Assembly: GCA_963930645.1 (NCBI GenBank)
Contig: OZ005648.1
Span: 241,185,436 to 241,249,435, forward strand
Length of the DNA: 64,000 bases
DNA from: Salticus scenicus
Taxonomy: Eukaryota; Arthropoda; Arachnida; Araneae; Salticidae
Direction: 5' to 3'
Shown: positions 46,690 through 57,010 of the stretch, one piece after another
Layout: each line of letters opens with the position of its first letter
Numbering within the stretch: position 1 is the first letter of the stretch
Notes under the pieces: model-generated
The model's database searches: none
Told to the model about the DNA's origin: nothing
The model's input: only the letters and a program-made list of their open reading frames with translations
Position numbers and translations under genes: made by a program

Positions 46690-47470
46690 AAGAGAAATTC
46701 GTGTGAGTGACACACCAGATTATTAGTTTAGAAAAAGATCTTTTTCCGTTAGCAAAAGTTATGGGTAAGGTTAGCAAAATTTTTAAAGCAGTGCTTAAAT
46801 TCGGCCCAATGTTAAGAAAGGTAATGAATTTAAAGACGTCAAAACTGGACATTCTTTTTTTTCAAAAGTGAAGAAAATAAAGTATATTTTACCAGCCAAT
46901 TTTAAAATGTTGAGATTTAAACGACTTAACAGAGGAATCGCTATCTGTTAAGTCGTTTCCCAGATCTTTACAGTGTGTCAGTCTCAGTAATTCCTTTTTG
47001 CACGTGTCTTTAAGTTTGTGGACATTTCATAAAAATTCAAAAGAATGATTATGATTATTCAGTAAATTTAATATCAGCTTCAGCGCACTGATCGCTGAAA
47101 CGAAAAAAAAATCTATTTTATATTTCTCTTTTGAATTTTCTATAGATTCGTCTACACTTTCATAAGAAAAATTTCATTTTTAAAATTGAACATGATGGCG
47201 TGGTGTAGTCAATTCAAAGTTTTTTCTACGTCTATTACATTAGCTAATTTTTCAGCTTGTAAGATAAAGTTTTCAAAGAATTCAACATATTTCTCAATAA
47301 CTCTCAATAAATTCTCAATAATGATCATAATTCTCAATAATAAAAATGAGCTATTTAATAAATTAATGGCTTGGTATAAATCAAAAACTTTTGTTTCACG
47401 TAGCTTACTTAATCGGATTAATATAATTAAAAATTCTGTGTCAAATGACGATCAAACATAAGAAACTTTA
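46690..47470 (-). pseudogene. hAT transposase, C-terminal remnant
   Basis: On the - strand, broken frames read AEKLANVIDVEKTL (about 47260-47206), ESVDESIENSKEKYKIDFF (about 47163-47100) and, near 46800-46735, LLTLPITFANGKRSFSKL. The last is the hAT dimerisation-domain signature in which an alanine-glutamate-arginine-serine core is usual (here NGKRSFSKL). Order and strand agree with the upstream fragment at 56681-57010. The resemblance is to the Zaphod/hAT5-type group, by memory of motif style. Multiple stops show it is dead. Confidence 0.65.
46919..46958. repeat. Perfect 15-bp hairpin
   Basis: AAACGACTTAACAGA and TCTGTTAAGTCGTTT pair perfectly around the 10-nt loop GGAATCGCTA. Located within the hAT fossil. 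No terminator-like T run follows. A second imperfect hairpin (GACAATTAGTT) is at about 46541-46577. Confidence 0.6.
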
Positions 47471-47795
47471 ATTGTTTTATTGTACAGTCAGTAGAAAAAT
47501 TACTGAAGTACACATCCATATTTTTCATGTATATATATATATTTGGTTTGGTCGCTTCTTTTTATCATCAACTTACTTTTTTATAAACAGTATAAGACTA
47601 AGATCATGACTCGACAAATATTTACTTAACAAAACAGTATAAGGTGCCCATCTTTTAAGTAGGAATTATTTATAGTGCTTCAATAATTTTACTGCCTACT
47701 GTAATCAATAAACATTTTGAATCATATTATCTATCTCTACATTTTAGGTTGATTTCTTTAGAAATCGACCTATTGCAATCACTTCGTTTATCTAT

Positions 47796-48284
47796 TGTTA
47801 TAACTGAGCCATTTTCAATTTCAGCGTATAAATTTGTTTATTATTTATCCTCTATTTTTTGTAAGTTCACGTGCTGAACAATATGTCAAAGAAAAAAAGA
47901 GTTAAATGAATTTAATGCTTTTAATTTTTATGTAAAATATGAGCGCGTGCTATCTTCAAAATTTGTTAAAATGTAAAGATTATGTGATGCGTGTGGCATC
48001 CACAGTTTTGTTTTTTAATTCAAGAAATAGAACAGAATAAAGTTAGCAACGATGTTGGTTGCATTTTTTTTATATAGTATGAATTTTTAATTTTAGTGAA
48101 GTACTTTTTACCGTAGGAATAATTTTCTTATGTTTAATGTTATAGGGAATTATTATATGAGCATAAAAGATGCTACTTTAATAATTTTAAAGTGTAAATA
48201 AGTAGTCTTGGCGTCCGCCTTTATACAGTTTAATTTAGTAAGAGAAAAGCTAGGAATTTGCGGTGCTTATTCCGTTGCTTTACA
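47796..48284 (+). repeat. 5' LTR of the BEL/Pao element
   Basis: Starts TGTTATAACTGAGCC and ends GCTTTACA. Offset to its partner is exactly 5934 bases throughout, so there are no indels between the two. Confidence 0.95.
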
Positions 48285-48360
48285 TAAAGATACTGGAGTC
48301 CATAGCGACAGGACCGTTCAAGTGAAGTAAAATTATTTTGATTATATTAAGATTAAAAAG
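48285..48360 (+). other. Leader with candidate primer binding site
   Basis: TGGAGTCCATAGCGACAGG starts at 48294, nine bases after the LTR. A TGG start is expected for a site complementary to a tRNA 3' CCA end. I cannot assign the tRNA. Confidence 0.45.
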
Positions 48361-49863
48361 ATGTTTAAAACCGTTAAAGGGTTTAAAAAAGAAGATTTGA
48401 AATGGGTAGCCGAAGAAATTGGAGAGACTTTGCCTTCGACGTTCACAATAGCAAGCTTAAAAGAGCTGATTTTAAATAGTAAAGAGTATGAAAAGGATCC
48501 CGAATTTGTGAAAGATATCTTAGAAAATGCTATAGCGGAAAGAAAATTGAAAGAAGAAAAACAAGATTTGAAAGAAGAAAAACAAGCTTTGAAAGAAGCT
48601 GAGGCATTAAAGCTAGAAAAAGAAGCTGAGGCATTAAGGCTGGAAAAAGAAGCAGAACTGGAGAAAGAGAAATTAAGATTGAATCATGATTTAGAATTGG
48701 CGAGAATACAATCATCTGGGCAAATTCAAACTGATGCTATTTTAAGTAATTATGAAAACAGTACTATGAGACGAAAATTTACTTTACCTAAGCTGGAATT
48801 CAGGAAATTTGGCGGGGAAATTAAGGATTGGTTGCCTTTTTGGAGCCAATTTGAACAAATCGATAAAGATGATGAGATTGCCCCAGAGGACAAGTTCCAG
48901 TATTTAGTACAAGCAACAATCGCTGGTTCACGCGCAAGAGAAGTTGTTGAAAGTTTCCCGCCAACTGGCGCCAATTATTCAAAGGCAGTGGAAAGTTTAA
49001 AGGCTCGTTTTGGCAGGGAAGATATTCTAGTAGAAGTGTATGTACGAGAGTTATTGAAATTGATAATATCTGTGCAAACAAAAGGTAGATTTGCATTAAC
49101 TTCATTATATGATAAGCTTGAGTCATATTTACGGGCGCTAGAAACATTATATGCCTCCATTCTATACCCTATGGTTGAGTCTTGTTTCCCAGCAGACTTT
49201 TTGAAGGCCTGGAATCGCTCGAATCTCTCTTCTTCTAATACGGATGCTAAAGGAAGGTTGAATAATCTGATGCATTTTTTGAAAACGGAAGTAGAAGGTG
49301 AAGAGAGAATATCTTTAGCTGTAGCGGGCTTCGGTTTGACAAAGCGTGAAGATAATAAATATTCTAAAAGGAAAAACAGTGCAAGTGCAGACTATATGCG
49401 AAATAAGATATCGACAGCTGCAGGTTTATTGACAACGTCTTCTGCTTTAGATTTCAAAAGAGTATGCATTTTTTGCCAAGGCAAACATTTGAGCTCTGAA
49501 TGCTTTTCAGCTCGAAAATTGAGTTTAACTGAGATACAAAAGATTGTAAAGGATAAAAATTGCTGCTTCGCTTGTTTGTTACCTAATCATACAGTGAAAA
49601 AATGTCGAGCAGTTTTAAGATGCATTATCTGTTCTAAGAAGCATGTGCCTTTGATGTGCGATTTGCGTGATTCTCAAGGTAAAACTGCACAAGAAAAGGT
49701 TGAAGAAAATTCAGTCAGTAGTGAAATAAACATGACAAATTTTAATAAGCAAAGTGCTAAAGTATTCCTTCAAACCTTAAAAGTGAAACTCATCTCCGAA
49801 AACAAGCAAAAAACAGTTCGTTTATTGTTAGATTCAGCATCCCAAAAATCTTATATTTTGTAA
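48361..49863 (+). CDS. BEL/Pao Gag with start of protease
   Basis: 500 codons from ATG 48361, 76 bp after the LTR. Residues ~57-118 form a charged Lys/Glu-rich coiled coil (KEEKQ and EKEAE repeats). Residues ~140-235 match the DUF1759-type Gag module of BEL elements (LPKLEFRKFGGEIKDWLPFW). Cysteine/histidine clusters follow at ~369-433 (CIFCQGKHLSSEC; CCFACLLPNHTVKKC; CIICSKKHVPLMC), typical zinc-binding motifs for RNA packaging. The frame then enters the DUF1758-type aspartic protease at VRLLLDSAS (Asp 491; Ala where Gly is commoner) and stops nine codons later at TAA 49861. The next ORF continues in the same frame. Confidence 0.92.
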   Translation: MFKTVKGFKKEDLKWVAEEIGETLPSTFTIASLKELILNSKEYEKDPEFVKDILENAIAERKLKEEKQDLKEEKQALKEAEALKLEKEAEALRLEKEAELEKEKLRLNHDLELARIQSSGQIQTDAILSNYENSTMRRKFTLPKLEFRKFGGEIKDWLPFWSQFEQIDKDDEIAPEDKFQYLVQATIAGSRAREVVESFPPTGANYSKAVESLKARFGREDILVEVYVRELLKLIISVQTKGRFALTSLYDKLESYLRALETLYASILYPMVESCFPADFLKAWNRSNLSSSNTDAKGRLNNLMHFLKTEVEGEERISLAVAGFGLTKREDNKYSKRKNSASADYMRNKISTAAGLLTTSSALDFKRVCIFCQGKHLSSECFSARKLSLTEIQKIVKDKNCCFACLLPNHTVKKCRAVLRCIICSKKHVPLMCDLRDSQGKTAQEKVEENSVSSEINMTNFNKQSAKVFLQTLKVKLISENKQKTVRLLLDSASQKSYIL

Positions 49864-49878
49864 AGTATAGCAGAAGAG

Positions 49879-52170
49879 ATGAATTATACTCCCATTCGTC
49901 AAGAAAAAATGATGCATTCATTGTTTGGCGGAGTTACAACAAAGGAATGCCAACATAATTGTTATAGAATAAAGGTTAAGGATATGAAGGAGAAGTTCAC
50001 CTGTAATTTTGAAGTGATGGATCAAATTACTATATGTGAAAACATTCAACCCGTCACTAATGGTCCGTGGATTAAAGAGTTGAAAGAATATGGAATCGAA
50101 TTATCTGATGTAAGTCATTGCCGTGAAGTTATCGAAATATTGATTGGTGCTGATATTCTGGGAAAGATGTTAACTGGCAAAAGAAAAGTATTGACATCTG
50201 GTCTTGTTGCCATAGAAACATACCTCGGTTGGACATTGATGGGCAAGGCGCCTCACACCGAAGTCTCAACAGATAATTTAGCAATGATGGTGACGTCTTT
50301 GTTTGTAAATGAAGCTGATATCTCAAACTTATGGAGATTGGACTTGATCGGAATAACAGATACAATAGAAAAGAAATCTAAAAGTGAGATTGACCGTCAA
50401 ACAAAGGAACATTTCTTAGAGACAGTAAAAATTAACAAGGATGGTCGTTACGAAATTTGTCTTCCTTGGGCTGACGACACATCTGCATTACCAGATAACT
50501 TGAGTTTGGCTGTAAGACGTTTGGAAAGTACAACTTCTAAGTTATTATCTAAGAACATGTACGGAAAATATGAAAATATATTTATGGACTGGTTGAATGA
50601 GGGGATCATAGAAGAAGTTCCTGCTACCAAAGTGAACTCTTATGGTAATTACTTACCTCATCACCCGGTTATTAAAGAGACCAGTAGTACAACACCCATC
50701 CGTCCGGTTTTCGATGCTTCAGCAAAGTTGGCTAACCATCCATCTTTAAATCAGTGTCTGCAGTGTGGCCCAAATTTGATTGAGCTTATCCCAGATATTC
50801 TCCTACGTTTCAGAGAAAGAAAATTCGGTGTAACCGCTGATATTAGAAAAGCGTTTCTTCAAATTAGCATTTGTGAAAAGGATAGAGATTTTCTGCGATT
50901 TCTATGGTGGAAAGATCTAAAAGAGAAGAAACTTAAAGTATTTAGGCATGCACGAGTCGTTTTCGGTGTAAAGTGTAGCCCTTTTCTTTTATCATCAGTA
51001 ATTGAACATCACATCAAAAATAGTGCAAGTTTTGAGGAAAATTTCAAGCAAAGGCTTTTGCACAGTTTTTATGTAGACAATGTCGCCACTAGTGTGCACA
51101 GTGAAGAAGATCTAAAGAGATTTATCTCGGACTCAAAGAAAATAATGGCAAATGGTGGTTTTGATTTAAGACAGTGGGAATACACTGGTGATCACGATGA
51201 AACGTCGAACCAGAAGGAAACTCAAGTAGTGGGTCTGATTTGGGATAAGGTTTCCGATACATTAATGGTCAACATGAAATGGCTAAGCGATTTCAACACA
51301 GAAAGGCTTACCAAGCGAAGTATGTTATCGGCAGTTCATAAAATTTTTGATCCTTTTGGTTTTACTGCTCCGGTGATGCTTTATCCTAAATTGATGTTAC
51401 AGAGAGCTTGGAAATTAGGAATTAATTGGGATGACGAAATAACTGGTGATTTACAAAAAGAATTCCTATTATGGTTTCAAGAACTTAAATATTTAAATGA
51501 TGTTAAGATACCAAGACATATCCAGATAACTCCAGAAAACTTACATGCATGCACAATTCATACTTTCGTTGATGGAAGTAAAGATGCTTACGCAGCAGTA
51601 GTATTCTTGAGGATAGAAAAAGAAGATCAAGGGGAAATAATTCTGCTTGCTGCCAAGTCCCGAGTTGCGCCTTTAAAAAATACGACTGTACCAAGAATGG
51701 AGCTATTAGCGGCTACTATTGGCGCTCGTTTGGCGAAAACTGTTGTGGATGCTTTGGGTTGGCAGGAAATGCAGCGATATTACTGGAGCGATTCCTCAAC
51801 AGTGCTTGCTTGGATATCAAGAAATGAGAGCTGGTCTGTGTTTGTCAGAAATCGGGTTCAAGAGATTCAGAAATTAACCAGTCCTTCATCATGGAAACAT
51901 ATACCAAGTGAGAAGAATCCAGCAGACTTGCCGTCTAGAGGCTGTAAGGCTAAGCAATTAGCTTTAATCAGATGGTGGGAGGGCCCACATTGGATGAAAG
52001 ATTCATCAGAATTTAGAACCCACATGAACACTTCTGATGAAGATTGGAATGAGGAAGAAATTCAGAAAGAAAGGTCAAAGTCTACTTGTATGTTGACGAA
52101 ACCTGAATTTCCATCCAACAATAACTGGTATTACCGCTACTTTTCAAGTTATGAAAATTCATACGTTTAG
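49879..52170 (+). CDS. BEL/Pao Pol: protease remainder, RT, RNase H
   Basis: 763 codons, same frame as Gag; the stretch between is open from 49864, so ATG 49879 is only the first Met after the TAA. Residues ~1-150 are the rest of the protease-like region. RT: RPVFDAS at 275, catalytic Asp 321 in TADIRKAF, and FYVDN with Asp 400 (the YVDN form occurs in BEL/Pao). RNase H: Asp 565 (TFVDGS), Glu 608 (PRMELLA), Asp 638 (YYWSDSS), Asp 683 (NPADLPSRG), all present. It would copy element RNA into DNA and degrade the RNA in a cytoplasmic particle. The frame ends at TAG 52168 after a 1-nt shift near 52153-52158; the true product should run on into the integrase. Confidence 0.93.
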   Translation: MNYTPIRQEKMMHSLFGGVTTKECQHNCYRIKVKDMKEKFTCNFEVMDQITICENIQPVTNGPWIKELKEYGIELSDVSHCREVIEILIGADILGKMLTGKRKVLTSGLVAIETYLGWTLMGKAPHTEVSTDNLAMMVTSLFVNEADISNLWRLDLIGITDTIEKKSKSEIDRQTKEHFLETVKINKDGRYEICLPWADDTSALPDNLSLAVRRLESTTSKLLSKNMYGKYENIFMDWLNEGIIEEVPATKVNSYGNYLPHHPVIKETSSTTPIRPVFDASAKLANHPSLNQCLQCGPNLIELIPDILLRFRERKFGVTADIRKAFLQISICEKDRDFLRFLWWKDLKEKKLKVFRHARVVFGVKCSPFLLSSVIEHHIKNSASFEENFKQRLLHSFYVDNVATSVHSEEDLKRFISDSKKIMANGGFDLRQWEYTGDHDETSNQKETQVVGLIWDKVSDTLMVNMKWLSDFNTERLTKRSMLSAVHKIFDPFGFTAPVMLYPKLMLQRAWKLGINWDDEITGDLQKEFLLWFQELKYLNDVKIPRHIQITPENLHACTIHTFVDGSKDAYAAVVFLRIEKEDQGEIILLAAKSRVAPLKNTTVPRMELLAATIGARLAKTVVDALGWQEMQRYYWSDSSTVLAWISRNESWSVFVRNRVQEIQKLTSPSSWKHIPSEKNPADLPSRGCKAKQLALIRWWEGPHWMKDSSEFRTHMNTSDEDWNEEEIQKERSKSTCMLTKPEFPSNNNWYYRYFSSYENSYV

Positions 52171-53672
52171 TTGCTTGGATTCTTCGCTTTAAGCATAATT
52201 GTTTAAATCCTGATAAGAAGAGTAAAGGCGAATTGACGGCTACTGAATTTCGGGAAGCTGAGATAAAAACTCTACGTATGGTTCAAAAAGAATCTTTCTC
52301 TTCGGAAAGTGATGAAAGATTGAAGACATTACAAACCTGTAAGGATGAGCAAGATGTCATTCGTTTGAAAACTAAAATAACTTACAGGAAAGATAGTGAA
52401 GATTTTCTCCATCCCATAATTCTCCCTTCAAAGCATGAAGTTGTTAAGCGACTTATTTTTTATATTCATGTAAAGAACTGTCATGCGGGGTTACAAATCC
52501 TCTTAAATTTGCTTAGAGAAAGGTATTGGATCCTCAACGGAAGAAAGAGTGTAAAGCTTGTGTTAGCCAGCTGTGTGATTTGTAAAAGGTTTAATTCAAG
52601 GGCTTTATGGACATCTAGTGCTCCTCTACCTGAAAACCGAGTAAAAGATTCTGCCGTATTTCAAATTACAGGCATAGATATGGCTGGTCCTTTGTATCTT
52701 AAGAACGATAAGAAGAGTTGGATTTTGATTTTCACATGTGCTATATATAGAGCTGTTCATCTAGAGCTAGTGACCTCTGCTTCCACAGATGCATTTTTGA
52801 TGGGTTTGAGAAGATTTGTGGCTCGCAGAGGAAGATGCTCTGTTATCTACTGTGATAACGGAACAAATTTTGTTGGCGAAGCTAATTATTTGAGAAGCTT
52901 AGATTGGCAATGTATACAAAAATATGGGTCTGTCAACTCCATAGACTGGAAGTTTAACCCGCCAACGGCGGCGTGGTGGGGTGGCTTCTGGGAGAGGCTG
53001 ATTAGGGTAATAAAAGATCTTCTTAAAAGAGTCTTAGGACGCGCCTGTCTTACGTACGAAGAAATGACAACTCTTTTAGCTGATGTTGAAAGTGTAGTGA
53101 ATTCAAGGCCTCTAACATACCTTTCTGAAGATGCGACTGTAAAGCCTATCTCCCCATCTATGTTTCTTCAAGATGTTCACGAAATTCAGCTTCCAGATGT
53201 TGATGCAGTTGAACAAAATTCTCTATCAAAGAGGCTCAGATACAGGCAGTCCCTACTCAGAGCTTTGAGAGATCGATTCAGATCCGAATATTTGGGTGCT
53301 CTCATACAGCGAGCAAATAGAAAACAGCCAGAAAAGGGTATCGCTGTCGGAGATATTGTATTAATTGGATCTGACAACAAGAAACGAATCCACTGGCCAC
53401 TAGGCCGTATCACAGAGCTTATTCCTGGAAAAGATAAGAAAGTTCGACTTGTAAAGGTTCAAACTTCGCAACATGAACTTTTACGACCTATTCAAAGATT
53501 ATATCCTTTAGAAGTAACATCATCAAATAATAGTTCAAAACTGAAAGAAGCATACCATTCAAAGGAAACCTCTGCTCAAACTGTTAAACCCGTTGTAACT
53601 TCAGAAGAGGAACCAGTCAGATATAGCAAAGCGGGAAGGAGAATTAAAGTCCCTGAAAGACTAATGTATTGA
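52158..53672 (+). CDS. BEL/Pao integrase and C-terminal domain
   Basis: This frame is open from 52155 but overlaps the end of the RT/RNase H frame; no ATG is needed because it is the 3' part of the same polyprotein. Counting from 52233: HHCC zinc finger with His 79, His 84, Cys 114, Cys 117; core D,D,E with Asp 149 (GIDMAGPL), Asp 208 (YCDNGTNF) and Glu 254 (GFWERLIRV); then the DUF5641-like C-terminal module (GDIVLIGSDNKKRIHWPLGR, near 374). All catalytic residues are present. It would join element DNA to the chromosome. The stop is at 53670-53672, 43 bp before the polypurine tract. Confidence 0.93.
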   Translation, partial: FIRLVAWILRFKHNCLNPDKKSKGELTATEFREAEIKTLRMVQKESFSSESDERLKTLQTCKDEQDVIRLKTKITYRKDSEDFLHPIILPSKHEVVKRLIFYIHVKNCHAGLQILLNLLRERYWILNGRKSVKLVLASCVICKRFNSRALWTSSAPLPENRVKDSAVFQITGIDMAGPLYLKNDKKSWILIFTCAIYRAVHLELVTSASTDAFLMGLRRFVARRGRCSVIYCDNGTNFVGEANYLRSLDWQCIQKYGSVNSIDWKFNPPTAAWWGGFWERLIRVIKDLLKRVLGRACLTYEEMTTLLADVESVVNSRPLTYLSEDATVKPISPSMFLQDVHEIQLPDVDAVEQNSLSKRLRYRQSLLRALRDRFRSEYLGALIQRANRKQPEKGIAVGDIVLIGSDNKKRIHWPLGRITELIPGKDKKVRLVKVQTSQHELLRPIQRLYPLEVTSSNNSSKLKEAYHSKETSAQTVKPVVTSEEEPVRYSKAGRRIKVPERLMY

Positions 53673-53715
53673 GAACTACACCTGCAACATTTAGTTTTGA
53701 TTATAACCTATAATC

Positions 53716-53729
53716 AAAAGGTGGGAGGA
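53716..53729 (+). other. Polypurine tract of the BEL/Pao element
   Basis: AAAAGGTGGGAGGA directly abuts the 3' LTR (TGTTATAAC). It primes plus-strand DNA synthesis. Confidence 0.9.
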
Positions 53730-54218
53730 TGTTATAACTGAGCCATTTTCAATTTCAGCGTATAAATTTGTTTATTATTTATCCTCTATTTTTTGTAAGT
53801 TCACGTGCTGAACAATATGTCAAAGAAAAAAAGAGTTAAATGAATTTAATGCTTTTAATTTTTATGTAAAATATGAGCGCGTGCTATCTTCAAAATTTGT
53901 TAAAATGTAAAGATTATGTGATGCGTGTGGCATCCACAGTTTTGTTTTTTAATTCAAGAAATAGAACAGAATAAAGTTAGCAACGATGTTGGTTGCATTT
54001 TTTTTATATAGTATGAATTTTTAATTTTAGTGAACTACTTTTTACCGTAGGAATAATTTTCTTATGTTTAATGTTATAGGGAATTATTATATGAGCATAA
54101 AAGATGCTACTTTAATAATTTTAAAGTGTAAATAAGTAGTCTTGGCGTCCGCCTTTATACAGTTTAATTTAGTAAGAGAAAAGCTAGGAATTTGCGGTGC
54201 TTATTCCGTTGCTTTACA
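53730..54218 (+). repeat. 3' LTR of the BEL/Pao element
   Basis: 489 bp, partner of 47796-48284, one visible substitution (54035). Followed by the duplication TCTAT, then a CTAT microsatellite to about 54244. Confidence 0.95.
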
Positions 54219-54239
54219 TCTATATCTATCTATCTATCT

Positions 54240-55068
54240 ATCTATAATGAAAATTTTGTCATCACGATAACTCCCGAAATAATACTCGAAATCGAACCAA
54301 ATTTGGACAGTGAACTAATCTTATAAATATCTTGGATAAGTTCGTTAACCAAGTTGCTCCGACTTTTTGTTTTCAAGTGGCAGCCACTTGAAAATTTCAA
54401 ACCGACATTGTAAAAAGCATATTTAAAGCATGATTTGCTTGAATTTTGATGTAAATACAGGCCACATAAAGGTCTCAATGAAGTTTATTAAAGAAGTTTA
54501 TCCGCCATTTTTAATAAAGTGGCAGATATTTTAAGTTAAGCGGGACCACTTGAAATCAGGCTACCACTTGAAAATTTAAAATCACTATAACTTCCGAAAT
54601 AATACTTCAAATCGAACCAAATTTGGACAGTGTCTTAACTTATCTTATAAATACCTTAGATGAGTTTTTTAACCAAGTTGCACCGCCATTTCTTTTTCAA
54701 GTGGAGACCACTTGAAAATTTCAAATTTAAATTGTAAAAAGCGTATTCTGAAATTGTTTGAATTGTAACGTAAATATAGACCACATAAAGATCTCAATAA
54801 TGTTTATTAATGAAATTTATCCGTCATTTTTAATAAAATGGTAGATATCTTAAGTTAAGCGGGACCACTTGAAACATCGCTACCACTTGAAAATTTAAAA
54901 TCACAATAACTTCTGAAATAATACTCCAAATCGAACCAAATTTGGACAGTGTCTTAACCTATCTTATAAATAACTTAGATGAATTTTTTGACCAAGTTGC
55001 TCCACCATTTTGTTTTCAAGTGAAGACCACTTGAAAATTTCAAATTCAAATTGTAAAAAACGTATTCC

Positions 55069-55101
<33 letters not shown>

Positions 55102-56560
55102 ATGTATACATAGATTATACAAGTGTCTCAAATAACTTTATTAATGAACTTAATCCGCCATTTTTATTAAAGTGCGGATATCTTAAGTTAAGCGGGACCA
55201 CTTGAAATCAGGCCACTACTTGAAAATTTAAAACCATGATAATTTCTGAAATAATACTCCAAATGGAACCAAATTTTGACAGTGATATTATTATATAATT
55301 ACCTTGAATGTTTTCACTGGGCAAATTGTCCCGACATCTTGTTTCTAAGTTCCAGCCACTTGAAATCACACTGCCACTTCAAAATATGCCACACGATAAC
55401 TTTTAAAATACTAAACTGATTCAAATAAAAGTTGGATAGTGAACTTATGGTTCAAATATCTAGGATAAGTTCACTTGGTGACTTGATCCGCAATTTTATT
55501 TCCAAGTGGCGGCCACTTGAAAATTTGTCGTTATGGTAACTTTAGTTATACAGAATCAATTCGCATCAAATTTGGGTAGTGGATTTATCATTCAAATATG
55601 TCGCTTAAGTTCGCTGGGCATCTCACTCCACTTTTTTTTACAAATGGTGCCACCTGAAAATTTCTTATGACGATAATTTTTGAAATTCTGATTTAATTTA
55701 AACTAGAACTGGACAATGAACTTATCATACAAATATACTGGATGATTTCCATGGCCAAGTTGTTTTACCACTTTGTTTCTAAGTCGCAGCCACTTAGATT
55801 GCCACTTGAAAGTTTGCCATAATAATAACTTTTGAAACACGGCACTGATTTAAACCACAGTTGGACAGTGAACCTATGCTTCAAATATCTTGGATGTGTT
55901 TGCTGGGCAACTTGTTCCACTGTATTGTTTCCATGTGGTGGCCACTTGAAAATTTGTTATCACGGTAACTTTAGAAATACTTAATCAATTCAAATCAAAT
56001 TTGAAAATTGGATTTATCATTCAAACAACAAAAATTTAGAAAATTCACGTAACTTGTGAACCAATCACGTTATTGCGTCCATCGTTGGTATATCGATAAT
56101 AAGTATTTTCTCGCCAAAAGTCGCCAAAAAAGTCGCCATAGTAGAAAAGTCGCCAAATTTGGCGGCAAATCTATTACCTGCGTTACTGGATCTTTTTAAA
56201 GCGTTTTTAAGGTAAAAGTAGGCTATTTTAATGCAAAACAAACTAGAAATGCAGAAAACTAGCATTTTTATCGACTTAGTAAGCCTTGAAAGAATTTCTA
56301 CAAAAAAAAAAAAACTATTTTCAAATTTGCAACGATATCTTAGATGAGCAATTTTCTCTGCCATTTTGATCGAAGTGGCAGTCACTTAATTTTTCAACAC
56401 GATGACTTTTGAGATTTTGAATTAATTCGAACTGTATGTGTACAGTAGACTTATCTCACAAATACATTTCATATATTTGTCAACTTAACCCACCATTTTG
56501 TTTCCAAGTGCCGGCCACTTGAAAATTTTAAGTTCGCATAAAAATGTATTTATGAACCAA
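54240..56560. repeat. Degenerate tandem array with CAAGTGG/CCACTTG palindromes
   Basis: A phrase like AACTTCCGAAATAATACTCC followed by AACCAAATTTGGACAGTG recurs near 54268, 54587, 54906 and 55239 (units ~320-333 bp), then in shorter units near 55398, 55537, 55673, 55827, 55964 and 56403. Most units hold CAAGTGGC(A/G)GCCACTTG or a relative. Copies are well diverged, so the array is old. A poly(T) tract is at 55071-55100. Open frames inside (such as 54242-54478, 56065-56385) are repeat shadows. Confidence 0.8.
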
Positions 56561-56680
56561 TTTGTTTAAAATTCCATATGTGCGTAGTCTACATCAGTAT
56601 TTCTACCAAGTGCATTAATAATTTGTTGCCGCCGTTTCGAATTAAAATGACGGCTGCTTGATAAGGAAAAAGAAATCAAC

Positions 56681-57010
56681 CTACCCTTCCGAATAAGCCG
56701 GAAGGACTTGTTTGTAATTGCTTAATAAAACATCATGAATATTTTCTAATTTAAGAAATAAAGATATTAGGGAATCTATACATTTTTTCCAACTTCGCAG
56801 TAATTCATTAAATACTAAGTTTAATAAATGGCTGCTGCAATGTGCGTGAAATGCTTTGGAATTTAAAATTGTAATCCGAATTTGTCCCCTCTCATATTTG
56901 AGCAATTTTCATAACCTTGACCTCTCACATTTCCTAATTTTAACCCTTTTAATAAGACTTTAGGCAGTTCCTTACCACTAGATCTTTCAACAGGAAGAAA
57001 ACCTTGAAAA
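56681..57010 (-). pseudogene. hAT transposase, central remnant
   Basis: Frames on the - strand read EHFQGFLPVERSSGKELPKV, LRLGNVRGQGYEN-like sequence and, at 56905-56681, NSKAFHAHCSSHLLNLVFNE. The RGQGY and HC..H.LNLV patterns are characteristic of hAT transposase catalytic-region motifs in Zaphod-like elements. The normally following Asp-containing and dimerisation parts lie beyond the tandem array and BEL element, at 46690-47470. Stops and a frame change near 56905 show decay. Confidence 0.7.

Larger units (their letters stand above)
47796..54218 (+). mobile_element. BEL/Pao LTR retrotransposon, very recent insertion
   Basis: Complete from LTR to LTR: 47796-48284 and 53730-54218 (489 bp each, TG...CA), flanked by a 5-bp duplication TCTAT (47791-47795, 54219-54223). 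Interior has gag with zinc motifs, aspartic protease start, RT/RNase H, integrase and a polypurine tract. By eye the two LTRs differ at one base (G at 48101, C at 54035). Despite this youth the gag-pol frame has an in-frame TAA at 49861-49863 and a 1-nt shift at about 52153-52158. It has inserted next to a CTAT microsatellite inside the hAT element. Confidence 0.95.

Noticed and set aside
47186..47461. 91-codon + strand frame as a gene
   Set aside because: It is antisense to the decayed hAT transposase and contains simple CTCAATAA repetition.
48530..49160. Antisense frames in the BEL gag region
   Set aside because: Shadows of the conserved Gag frame on the + strand.
54219..54245. CTAT microsatellite as a functional repeat
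   Set aside because: A short simple repeat that served as BEL target; one TCTAT is the insertion duplication.
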